Positions 7,590 through 13,946 of a stretch of 16,791 nt of DNA are shown here, piece after piece. Each line of letters opens with the position of its first letter. The stretch's first letter is position 1. The translations under genes were made by a program, and so were the position numbers. Under the pieces are notes generated by a model that ran no database searches, had not been told where the DNA came from, and saw only the letters and a program-made list of their open reading frames with translations. Origin of the DNA: Vibrio sp. (GTDB lineage Bacteria > Pseudomonadota > Gammaproteobacteria > Enterobacterales > Vibrionaceae); assembly GCA_007124475.1 (NCBI GenBank), contig SLFB01000306.1, positions 1 through 16,791 of the forward strand. The letters run 5' to 3'.

Positions 7590-7628
7590 AAACGGCTCCT
7601 CGCTGGGTACAGTTAGGAGCCGTTTTGC
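7590..7628 (+). terminator. Rho-independent terminator after bamB
   Basis: AAACGGCTCCT (7590-7600) pairs perfectly with AGGAGCCGTTT (7615-7625) over 11 bp with a 14-base loop. The stem runs into TTTTG. The position right after bamB indicates that most upstream transcription stops before der. Confidence 0.85.
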
Positions 7629-7706
7629 TGTAATGAGCCTTGAGTGGATATACTCAACAGTGTTTGTATCAGGGCCGTTTAGTACCGTGTTGCAAGATCT
7701 TTTGCG

Positions 7707-7712
7707 TATAAT
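7707..7712 (+). promoter_or_regulatory. Likely -10 element of the der promoter
   Basis: A perfect TATAAT lies 31 bases before the der ATG and downstream of the bamB terminator. No good -35 is found at 16-18 bases; TTGCAA (7690-7695) is too close. A TG lies just upstream, one base off the extended -10 position. der needs its own promoter given the terminator, which supports this call. Confidence 0.45.
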
Positions 7713-7743
7713 TACATAAGAAATAAATAGTATTGAGGTTGTT

Positions 7744-9234
7744 ATGATACCTGTTGTTGCTCTTGTTGGGCGTCCTAATGTAGGTAAATCGACGTTATTT
7801 AACCGACTCACCCGTACACGAGATGCACTGGTAGCGGACTTCCCTGGTTTAACTCGTGATCGCAAATATGGCCAAGCTAAGCTTGGCGAAAACGAATTTA
7901 TTGTGATCGATACCGGTGGTATTGATGGCACTGAAGAAGGCGTAGAAACGAAAATGGCTCAACAATCACTAGCGGCGATTGATGAAGCGGATGTTGTATT
8001 ATTTATGGTAGATGGTCGCGCTGGACTGACTTCCGCCGATGAAGCCATTGCCCAACATTTACGCCGTATCAATAAAAGTGCCATTTTAGTGGTTAATAAA
8101 GTTGATGGTATTGATGCAGATGCCGCATGTGCCGAATTTTGGCAGCTAGGCATGGGCTCAGAGATGTATCAAATTGCAGCCGCCCATGGTCGTGGTGTTG
8201 CGGTCTTGATTGATCGTGCGCTAAACCCATTAGCTGAGCAGATGAATCAAGATGAACAGAGTCTAGAAGATCTCACTGACTTTATTGATAATGAAGAAGT
8301 TGAGCAGCTAGAGTATAGCGAAGAAGAAGCAGAAGCCGAATTTAAGCGTCTGCAAGATCAGCCCATTAAACTGGCTATTATCGGACGTCCAAATGTGGGT
8401 AAATCCACCTTGACCAACCGGATCTTAGGTGAAGAGCGAGTGGTTGTTTACGATATGCCAGGAACAACACGTGATTCGATCTATATTCCGATGCAGCGAG
8501 ATGAACGCGAGTATGTTTTGATCGATACCGCAGGAGTTCGTCGTCGCAGAAGTATTAATGAAACGGTTGAAAAATTTTCAGTGGTTAAAACTCTGAAAGC
8601 GATTGAAGATGCTAACGTTGTTCTCTTAGTGATTGATGCACGAGAGAATATTTCTGATCAAGATTTGAGTTTATTGGGCTTTACTTTAAACTCTGGACGA
8701 TCGGTTGTGATTGCTATTAATAAGTGGGATGGCTTAAGCAATGATACCAAAGAGCAAGTGAAGAAAGAGCTCGATCGCCGTTTAGGTTTTGTCGATTTTG
8801 CTCGCATCCACTTTATTTCAGCATTACATGGTACAGGGGTTGGTCATCTGTTTGAATCGGTGCAAGAAGCTTATCGCTCTGCCACAACCCGAGTAGGGAC
8901 TTCGGTTCTGACTCGGATCATGAAGATGGCTACTGATGATCACCAACCACCATTGATCCGTGGTCGCCGAGTGAAGTTAAAATACGCTCATGCTGGTGGC
9001 TATAATCCTCCAATCATCGTTATTCATGGTAACCAAGTTAATGATTTACCGCATTCTTATAAACGTTATTTAATGAACTATTATCGTAAATCATTAGAGA
9101 TCATGGGGACACCGATTCGGATTCAGTTCCAAAATAGCGAAAATCCATTTGAACACAAAGTAAATAAGATGACGTTATCGCAAGAGCGTAAACGTAAGCG
9201 TTTGATGAGTATGGTTAAAGATCGCCGGAAATAA
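7744..9234 (+). CDS. der: Ribosome biogenesis GTPase Der (EngA), double GTPase domain
   Basis: Der is an essential GTPase needed for 50S subunit maturation. The 496-residue protein has two consecutive GTPase domains. The first has the P-loop GRPNVGKS at 9-16, DTGG at 56-59 and NKVD at 118-121. The second has GRPNVGKS at 214-221, DTAG at 261-264 and NKWD at 326-329. An acidic linker (about 170-205, rich in Glu) joins them. The C-terminal KH-like domain ends in a strongly basic tail (ERKRKRLMSMVKDRRK). GAGG with good spacing precedes the ATG. It is separated from bamB by 171 bases holding a terminator and a promoter-like -10. In E. coli der follows bamB similarly. Downstream it converges on purN. 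Confidence 0.98.
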   Translation: MIPVVALVGRPNVGKSTLFNRLTRTRDALVADFPGLTRDRKYGQAKLGENEFIVIDTGGIDGTEEGVETKMAQQSLAAIDEADVVLFMVDGRAGLTSADEAIAQHLRRINKSAILVVNKVDGIDADAACAEFWQLGMGSEMYQIAAAHGRGVAVLIDRALNPLAEQMNQDEQSLEDLTDFIDNEEVEQLEYSEEEAEAEFKRLQDQPIKLAIIGRPNVGKSTLTNRILGEERVVVYDMPGTTRDSIYIPMQRDEREYVLIDTAGVRRRRSINETVEKFSVVKTLKAIEDANVVLLVIDARENISDQDLSLLGFTLNSGRSVVIAINKWDGLSNDTKEQVKKELDRRLGFVDFARIHFISALHGTGVGHLFESVQEAYRSATTRVGTSVLTRIMKMATDDHQPPLIRGRRVKLKYAHAGGYNPPIIVIHGNQVNDLPHSYKRYLMNYYRKSLEIMGTPIRIQFQNSENPFEHKVNKMTLSQERKRKRLMSMVKDRRK

Positions 9235-9318
9235 ATGATTATGCTTTAGGTTGAGCTGCGATTGAGTCATTAGGTTTGATGGTTGACTAGCCAATTAACG
9301 GTTCAATAGTGAGTAACA

Positions 9319-9358
9319 AACGGGCATCGCTGTAATCAGTGATGCCCGTTAAGTTTTT
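9319..9358 (+). terminator. Rho-independent terminator of der
   Basis: AACGGGCATC (9319-9328) pairs with GATGCCCGTT (9341-9350), and the inner CTG/CAG bases can extend the stem. It is followed by AAGTTTTTAT. It lies 84 bases after der, between der and the converging purN. On the minus strand the tail is less T-rich, so it mainly serves der but may also act on purN transcripts. Confidence 0.8.
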
Positions 9359-9409
9359 ATAAGCCTATGTGCTTTTTACTTAAAGCTGAAGTGAGCTAAA
9401 AGAACTCAG

Positions 9410-10048
9410 TCATTGATCAGCATAGCCATGAATACCCAGTACTTGGCCATCTAATAGCGCTTTGCCATCCACCATGGCAAGGCGACCTTCAATGAACCAT
9501 TGAACCACTAAGGGATAAATACGATATTCCTGACATTGAACTCGTGCGGTTAAACTCTCGATATCGTCATTATCAAAAATCGGAACTTTAGCTTGTAAGA
9601 TAACAGGGCCGCCATCTAACTGCTCGGTGACAAAATGCACGCTCGTACCGTGTTCTTCATCTCCCGCATGAATTGCCCGTTGATAGGTATTCAAACCTGG
9701 GTATTTAGGTAATAGCGAAGGATGAATATTGATCATCCGTCCTAGGTAATGACGCACGAAGTCACTGCTTAAAATGCGCATATAACCAGCCAGTACGACC
9801 AGATCTGGAGCATATTGATCAATCTTATGCATTAAGTCAGTATCAAAGGCATCACGGGTATCATAGGCTTTAGGGTCGACAAAATGAGCATCAGCGCCAG
9901 CATTTTTTGCTCGCTGCAAAGCGAAAGCAGTTGCTTTGTTTGAAAAAACAGCTGTTACTTTGCCATGCGAAATACTTGTCTCACAAGCATCGATGATCGC
10001 TTGTAAATTGGAACCGTTTCCTGAAACTAAAACAACAATACTTTTCAT
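9410..10048 (-). CDS. purN: Phosphoribosylglycinamide formyltransferase (10-formyl-THF dependent)
   Basis: PurN carries out the third step of de novo purine synthesis, formylating GAR to FGAR with 10-formyltetrahydrofolate. The 212 residues equal the E. coli length. The phosphate-binding loop SGNGSNLQAIID is at 9-20. Catalytic N107 and H109 lie in INIHPSLLPKYPG, H138 in GTSVHFV, and D145 in QLDGGPVILQ, one position shifted from E. coli N106, H108, H137 and D144. It starts 3 bases after the purM stop with no clear own promoter, so it forms a purMN operon with coupled translation. Expression should follow the PurR site upstream of purM. Confidence 0.98.
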   Translation of the reverse strand: MKSIVVLVSGNGSNLQAIIDACETSISHGKVTAVFSNKATAFALQRAKNAGADAHFVDPKAYDTRDAFDTDLMHKIDQYAPDLVVLAGYMRILSSDFVRHYLGRMINIHPSLLPKYPGLNTYQRAIHAGDEEHGTSVHFVTEQLDGGPVILQAKVPIFDNDDIESLTARVQCQEYRIYPLVVQWFIEGRLAMVDGKALLDGQVLGIHGYADQ

Positions 10049-10051
10049 GAA

Positions 10052-11092
10052 TTAATTGATCTCTACTTGCTCTTCATTGGCTTTCGCATTGGCTATTTGG
10101 CCTATGACCCAAGCGGTCTCACCTTCTTGTTGTAGTAGCTCGACCGCTGCGGCTGCTTGAGCCTGTGGTAAAGCAATCACTAAGCCTACGCCACAGTTAA
10201 AGGTGCGATACATTTCTCGGTTACTTACGTTGCCTTTTTCTTGTAGCCAATTAAAAATGGCCGGCCATTGCCAGCTGTTACCATCGATCACCGCTTTGGT
10301 CCCAGCAGGTAATACGCGCGGGATGTTTTCCCAGAAACCACCGCCAGTAATGTGTGAGATAGCATGGATATCATGAGTCGCAATCAGTTTTAATCCAGAC
10401 TGGATATAAATTTTAGTTGGTTCAATCAGGTGTTCAGCGATGGTTTTTCCAGCTAACATTTCGTTTTTATCTGCACTAGAAACTTCAAGAATTTTACGTA
10501 TTAGTGAGTAACCATTGGAGTGGGGACCACTCGAACCTACCGCGATTAATGCGTCGCCAACCGCGACTTTTGAACCATCGATAATCGTTTCTTTTTCCAC
10601 TACGCCGACACAAAAGCCAGCGACATCGTAGTCTTGACCATCATACATACCAGGCATTTCAGCGGTTTCACCACCAATCAAAGCGCAACCTGCTTGTAAG
10701 CAACCATCAGCAATACCTGAAACGACGTCCGCTGCGGTATCAACATCCAGTTTGCCTGTGGCATAGTAATCAAGGAAAAACAGTGGCTCAGCGCCTTGAA
10801 CGATGAGGTCATTGACGCACATGGCGACTAAATCAATACCAATAGTGTCGTGTTTATTCATATCCAACGCTAAGCGGAGTTTGGTTCCAACCCCATCAGT
10901 ACCGGAAACCAATACGGGATGTTTGTATTTACTCGGCAGTTCACACAAAGCCCCAAAACCGCCAATGCCTCCCATCACTTCTGGGCGACGAGTTCGTTTT
11001 ACTGCACCTTTAATTCTTTCAACCAGTGCGTTACCTGCATCGATATCTACGCCTGCATCTTTATAGCTAAGAGATGTGTTATTACCGCTCAC
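10052..11092 (-). CDS. purM: Phosphoribosylformylglycinamidine cyclo-ligase (AIR synthetase)
   Basis: PurM converts FGAM to AIR with ATP in the fifth step of de novo purine synthesis. The protein has 346 residues against 345 in E. coli. Visible family motifs include SYKDAGVDIDAGNALV near the N-terminus, the ATP/substrate loop GTDGVGTK (64-71), GGETAEMPGMY, SSGPHSNGYSLIRKI and TGGGFWENIPRVLP. The start codon is GTG, with GAGG eight bases upstream. The alignment with E. coli (conserved from TSLSYKDAGVDIDAGNALV onward) supports it. It is first in the purM-purN operon and divergent from upp, the same arrangement as in E. coli. A PurR-type operator overlaps its likely -35. Confidence 0.98.
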   Translation of the reverse strand: MSGNNTSLSYKDAGVDIDAGNALVERIKGAVKRTRRPEVMGGIGGFGALCELPSKYKHPVLVSGTDGVGTKLRLALDMNKHDTIGIDLVAMCVNDLIVQGAEPLFFLDYYATGKLDVDTAADVVSGIADGCLQAGCALIGGETAEMPGMYDGQDYDVAGFCVGVVEKETIIDGSKVAVGDALIAVGSSGPHSNGYSLIRKILEVSSADKNEMLAGKTIAEHLIEPTKIYIQSGLKLIATHDIHAISHITGGGFWENIPRVLPAGTKAVIDGNSWQWPAIFNWLQEKGNVSNREMYRTFNCGVGLVIALPQAQAAAAVELLQQEGETAWVIGQIANAKANEEQVEIN

Positions 11093-11131
11093 GGGGAAGT
11101 CCTCGATCTAATTGGATATGAAAACGCGGTT

Positions 11132-11160
11132 ATTCTACAGGGGTTAATTAAAAAAAGAAA
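11132..11160 (-). promoter_or_regulatory. Candidate purM promoter
   Basis: On the minus strand, TAGAAT (11132-11137) is a 5 of 6 -10 match. TTTCTT (11155-11160) is a weak -35 placed 17 bases upstream. The -35 lies inside the PurR-like operator, an arrangement suited to repression by PurR when purines are plentiful. Confidence 0.45.
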
Positions 11161-11170
11161 ACGTTTGCGT
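11155..11170. promoter_or_regulatory. PurR operator
   Basis: AAGAAAACGTTTGCGT matches 14 of 16 positions of the palindromic PurR consensus ACGCAAACGTTTGCGT, including the whole AAACGTTTGCGT half and centre. It sits between the divergent purM and upp genes and covers the proposed purM -35. PurR with hypoxanthine or guanine as corepressor is the known regulator of purMN in E. coli. The upp promoter lies 26 bases further and may be unaffected. Confidence 0.8.
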
Positions 11171-11195
11171 CAGTTTTTTATTCGGATTTAAACAC

Positions 11196-11223
11196 TTAAA
11201 ATAGCGAGAAATCTGTGTATAAT
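11196..11223 (+). promoter_or_regulatory. Likely upp promoter
   Basis: A perfect TATAAT (11218-11223) is preceded, at 16 bases, by TTAAAA (11196-11201, 4 of 6 matches). It lies 34 bases before the upp ATG, leaving a short leader with GGAG as the ribosome-binding site. Confidence 0.6.
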
Positions 11224-11257
11224 CGGAAAGTTTATTTAAATTACGCCGGAGATTAAT

Positions 11258-11884
11258 ATGAAAGTTGTTGAAGTGAAGCACCCTCTTGTTAAGCATAAAT
11301 TGGGCCTTATGCGAGAAGTAGAAATCAGCACTAAACGCTTTCGCGAGCTAGCGACCGAAGTAGCTAGTCTACTCACTTATGAAGCAACCTCCGATTTTGA
11401 AACAGAAAAAGTGACGATTGAAGGCTGGGATGGCCCAGTGGCGGTGGATCAAATTAAAGGTAAAAAAGTAACGGTTGTGCCAATCTTACGTGCAGGGCTT
11501 GGCATGATGGACGGCGTTCTTGAGCACATTCCAAGTGCAAGGATCAGCGTGGTTGGTATTTATCGTGATGAAGAGACGCTGGAGCCAGTTCCTTACTTTA
11601 ATAAGCTCGCCTCGAATATTGAAGAGCGGATTGCCTTAGTGGTTGATCCTATGCTGGCAACTGGGGGCTCAATGATTGCTACGATTGATCTACTAAAAGA
11701 GAAAGGGTGTAATCAAATCAAAGTCTTGGTTTTGGTTGCTGCGCCAGAAGGCATCGAAGCACTACAAAAAGTTCATCCCGATGTTGAATTGTACACGGCA
11801 GCGGTTGATGAAAAATTGAACGACAAAGGTTATATCGTACCAGGCTTAGGTGATGCTGGTGATAAGATCTTTGGTACGAAATAA
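11258..11884 (+). CDS. upp: Uracil phosphoribosyltransferase
   Basis: Upp salvages uracil by joining it to PRPP to give UMP. The 208 residues match E. coli in length and nearly throughout in sequence. Features are VEVKHPLVKHKLGLMRE at the N-terminus, PILRAGLGMMDGVL (75-88), the PRPP loop VVDPMLATGGS (128-138), and the uracil-binding C-terminus GYIVPGLGDAGDKIFGTK. GGAG seven bases before the ATG is a good ribosome-binding site. In E. coli the uracil permease gene uraA follows upp. Here two hairpins and then the converging rluF follow, so upp is monocistronic. Confidence 0.98.
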   Translation: MKVVEVKHPLVKHKLGLMREVEISTKRFRELATEVASLLTYEATSDFETEKVTIEGWDGPVAVDQIKGKKVTVVPILRAGLGMMDGVLEHIPSARISVVGIYRDEETLEPVPYFNKLASNIEERIALVVDPMLATGGSMIATIDLLKEKGCNQIKVLVLVAAPEGIEALQKVHPDVELYTAAVDEKLNDKGYIVPGLGDAGDKIFGTK

Positions 11885-11922
11885 TGACAAATTTTGCTGA
11901 TTGATTTTTGATGGCTGATAGT

Positions 11923-11946
11923 GCAACGGCTTAAGGTAGCCGTTGC
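11923..11946. terminator. Hairpin downstream of upp
   Basis: GCAACGGCT (11923-11931) pairs perfectly with AGCCGTTGC (11938-11946) over 9 bp with a 6-base loop, 39 bases after the upp stop. No T-run follows on either strand, so it may protect the mRNA 3' end rather than terminate by itself. Confidence 0.5.
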
Positions 11947-11962
11947 TAGTTGAAAGAGAATA

Positions 11963-11994
11963 AACCAATGAGGAGCTTTGGCTCCTTATTGGTT
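11963..11994. terminator. Hairpin between convergent upp and rluF, likely shared terminator
   Basis: AACCAATGAGGAGC pairs with GCTCCTTATTGGTT over 14 positions with one wobble and a 4-base loop. The minus-strand transcript continues into TTTATTCTCTTTC, a fair U-rich tail, so it fits best as the rluF terminator. Read from upp the tail is GTGCTCG, which is poor. Confidence 0.65.
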
Positions 11995-12050
11995 GTGCTC
12001 GATTATCCGTTGCCTAATTACAACTCCAAGTTATTTGGCTAACCATTCCA

Positions 12051-13049
12051 TTATTTTTTTAAGCTCAACGTACCAGTTTTTCTACTTTGTTGATTGTTTT
12101 TCGGGCGCTGGTTATTGTCGTGGCGTTTATTATCGCCATGTTGTTGGCGTTTTTCTCGACCTTTTTTAGAATTAGGGGCGTGGCGTAATTCATCCGCTTG
12201 ACGGCCTTGATAGGTTTTATGCCCTGAGCGAGAGGTGGCTTTAGCTGCTGAAATCCGACTATCGAACAGCTTAGCATCGGTTGCTTTAGCAATGCTTTTA
12301 CCTGAGCTATCTGTTTTCGAGGCTTCTTCGGTACTCAGAGAACCTTCACACATGGCTAAAATCTGATTAACTTCTGCATCGGTTAAGTAGCGCCACTGAC
12401 CGTTCGGGATGCCATCGAGAGTGATATTCATAATTCTCACCCGACGTAATTTATAAACCTCATAGCCCAATGCTTCACACATACGGCGTATTTGACGATT
12501 TAAACCTTGAGTCAGAATGATTCGAAATGAATACTGAGTCTCTTTCGTAACCTTACAAGGTAATGTTATGGTGTCTAATATATTGACGCCACTAGACATT
12601 TGGCGAATAAACTCAGAGGTAATGGGTTTGTTGACTCGTACAACGTACTCTTTTTCATGATTATTTCCAGCCCGAAGGATCTTATTAACGATGTCGCCAT
12701 CATTAGTTAAAAAAATCAGACCATCTGAGGGTTTATCTAAACGTCCAATAGGGAAAATACGTTTTTGGTGACCCACAAAGTCAACAATGTTGCCAACGAC
12801 ATCTTGCTCTGTGGTGCAAGTAATTCCCGTTGGTTTATTGAGCGCAATATAAATCGGCTTTTCTTTTTCACCGATAGGTTGCCCATCGATACACACAAGA
12901 TCCTGTTCGTTTACCTTGGTACCCATTTCAGGTTTGTGGCCGTTAATGGTTACTCGCCCTTGTTCAATTAATTTGTCAGCCTCACGACGAGAACAAAAGC
13001 CCGTTTCACTGATGTACTTATTTAAACGTTTTTCTACTAATGATGACAT
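12051..13049 (-). CDS. rluF: 23S rRNA pseudouridine(2604) synthase RluF
   Basis: RluF isomerises uridine 2604 of 23S rRNA (and U35 of tRNA-Tyr in E. coli) to pseudouridine. The protein has 332 residues. An S4 RNA-binding domain lies at about 7-55 (RLNKYISETGFCSRREADKLIEQG). The RsuA-type catalytic domain has the active-site aspartate D105 in GRLDKPSDG, LRAGNNHEKEYVV, and QGLNRQIRRMCEALGYEV. After about residue 240 comes a roughly 90-residue basic, Gln/Asn/Lys/Arg-rich, low-complexity tail, longer than the E. coli tail (290-residue protein). ATG 13049 is chosen because AGGAG lies 5 bases upstream; an in-frame GTG two codons earlier overlaps that site. It lies 85 bases downstream of smrA on the same strand and may be read from the smrA promoter. 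Confidence 0.94.
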   Translation of the reverse strand: MSSLVEKRLNKYISETGFCSRREADKLIEQGRVTINGHKPEMGTKVNEQDLVCIDGQPIGEKEKPIYIALNKPTGITCTTEQDVVGNIVDFVGHQKRIFPIGRLDKPSDGLIFLTNDGDIVNKILRAGNNHEKEYVVRVNKPITSEFIRQMSSGVNILDTITLPCKVTKETQYSFRIILTQGLNRQIRRMCEALGYEVYKLRRVRIMNITLDGIPNGQWRYLTDAEVNQILAMCEGSLSTEEASKTDSSGKSIAKATDAKLFDSRISAAKATSRSGHKTYQGRQADELRHAPNSKKGREKRQQHGDNKRHDNNQRPKNNQQSRKTGTLSLKK

Positions 13050-13129
13050 AAACACTCCTAACGTTTCTCAACGGCGTGGTAACAGATGAAGAGAGAACAT
13101 AGTTTAAAGTCGGCATTTTATCAGTTATT

Positions 13130-13151
13130 ACGCCTTAACCAAGGCGTTTTT
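13130..13151 (+). terminator. Terminator-like hairpin overlapping the smrA stop, oriented on the plus strand
   Basis: ACGCCTT pairs with AAGGCGT around a 4-base AACC loop, followed on the plus strand by TTTTG. The smrA stop codon lies inside the stem and loop. In the smrA sense direction the hairpin is followed by AATAACTG, so it would not terminate smrA well. It would act on plus-strand (antisense) transcripts, or only fold in the smrA mRNA. Confidence 0.4.
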
Positions 13152-13713
13152 GATGCCGCTCTCGATTATCATTTTTTTGATGTTGACTTTTTTTAAGCAG
13201 TACATACACCGCACCACTTCCGCCATGAAAGCGCTGCGCACTATGTGCACATTGCACTTCGTCAATTTGTGTTAACCAGTGAGCAACAAAACTTTTCATT
13301 AACGCGGGTGGCGTGGAGCGCTCACCGCGACCATGCACGATTAATAAAGTGCGCACATCCGTTTGCATACACTGATGAATAAAGCCTAATACTTCATCGC
13401 GAGCTTGTTGTAAGGTTTTACGATGTAGATCTAACCGGGCTTGGATTGGATATTTACCTAAACGGAGTTTTTTATATACTCCGTCTTGAACGCCGGATTT
13501 CTTGTATTCGATGATGTCATCAGGTTTGAGCATAGGAGCGCTATCGAGCGAGAGTAAATCAGGCGCTTGGCTTAATAATGCGACTGCCGCTTGACGTTTG
13601 GCTAATTGAGCATCAGTAACCCGATGTTCTTTTTTCAGTTGTGCGACATCGTTAGTCAGCGGCTTAACATCTTCCATCATTTGCTGGAAGAGTTGTAAAT
13701 CATCGTGAGACAT
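13135..13713 (-). CDS. smrA: Smr-domain DNA endonuclease SmrA
   Basis: SmrA is a small MutS-related (Smr) domain protein with DNA endonuclease activity reported for the family; its cellular role is not well settled. The 192-residue protein starts MSHDDLQLFQQMMEDVKPL, resembling the E. coli SmrA (YdaL) start rather than SmrB. The Smr domain (about 92-175) contains LDLH (94-97), the HGRG signature (127-130) and HGGSGAVYVLL. ATG 13713 is preferred because AAGG lies nearby upstream and it matches the family start. An in-frame start at 13761 would add 16 residues of no conserved character and falls just after the likely transcription start. A near-consensus promoter lies about 55 bases upstream, within the end of repeat copy 3. 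rluF follows downstream. Confidence 0.9.
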   Translation of the reverse strand: MSHDDLQLFQQMMEDVKPLTNDVAQLKKEHRVTDAQLAKRQAAVALLSQAPDLLSLDSAPMLKPDDIIEYKKSGVQDGVYKKLRLGKYPIQARLDLHRKTLQQARDEVLGFIHQCMQTDVRTLLIVHGRGERSTPPALMKSFVAHWLTQIDEVQCAHSAQRFHGGSGAVYVLLKKSQHQKNDNRERHQKRLG

Positions 13714-13769
13714 GAGTTTACACCTTGAGTTGAATGATGATGCTTGATGATGTGCTATCAAATGTGTTG

Positions 13770-13798
13770 ATTATTCCTTTCCTACTTAAACCTGTCAA
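13770..13798 (-). promoter_or_regulatory. Likely smrA promoter, located in the terminus of element A copy 3
   Basis: On the minus strand a perfect TTGACA (13793-13798) and AATAAT (13770-13775, 5 of 6) are spaced by exactly 17 bases. Transcription would start near 13763, giving a leader of about 50 bases to the smrA ATG at 13713. The -35 and spacer are made of repeat sequence. The other copies have CTGCAGCTT at the -35 site, so the TTGACA is specific to this copy. Confidence 0.65.
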
Positions 13799-13899
13799 AG
13801 TGTTGGTTACGTTCGTTCACCCCAATCACATAGTCAGTTTATGTTCATGGGGGTTAACTCGCTTGCCGCCTATCTGCAACGCCAAGAGGTTTGGGTATA
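13772..13899 (+). repeat. Element A, copy 3: palindromic intergenic repeat
   Basis: A 128-bp copy sits between copA (47 bases from its stop) and smrA (58 bases from its start). The right half is typical, ending GGTTTGGGTATA. The left end has diverged (TATTCCTTTCCTACTTAAAC, then CTGTCAAAG where other copies have CTGCAGGGG). This is the most diverged of the four copies at its left terminus, and the change creates the smrA -35. Confidence 0.88.
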
Positions 13900-13946
13900 A
13901 AGGCAACCATTATACTGCTTAAGAGCATGAGTTGATCAGTACCCGA

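Noticed and set aside
7518..7931. 137-codon minus-strand open frame over the bamB-der junction
   Set aside because: It is antisense to the certain 5' end of der and the bamB terminator, and the protein has no recognisable features.
10919..11191. Plus-strand open frame through the purM 5' end into the purM-upp gap
   Set aside because: It is antisense to purM and runs across the PurR operator and purM promoter. The coding explanation is much weaker than the regulatory one.
13734..13922. Small plus-strand open frame upstream of smrA
   Set aside because: It is a translation of element A copy 3 with no ribosome-binding site or family resemblance.
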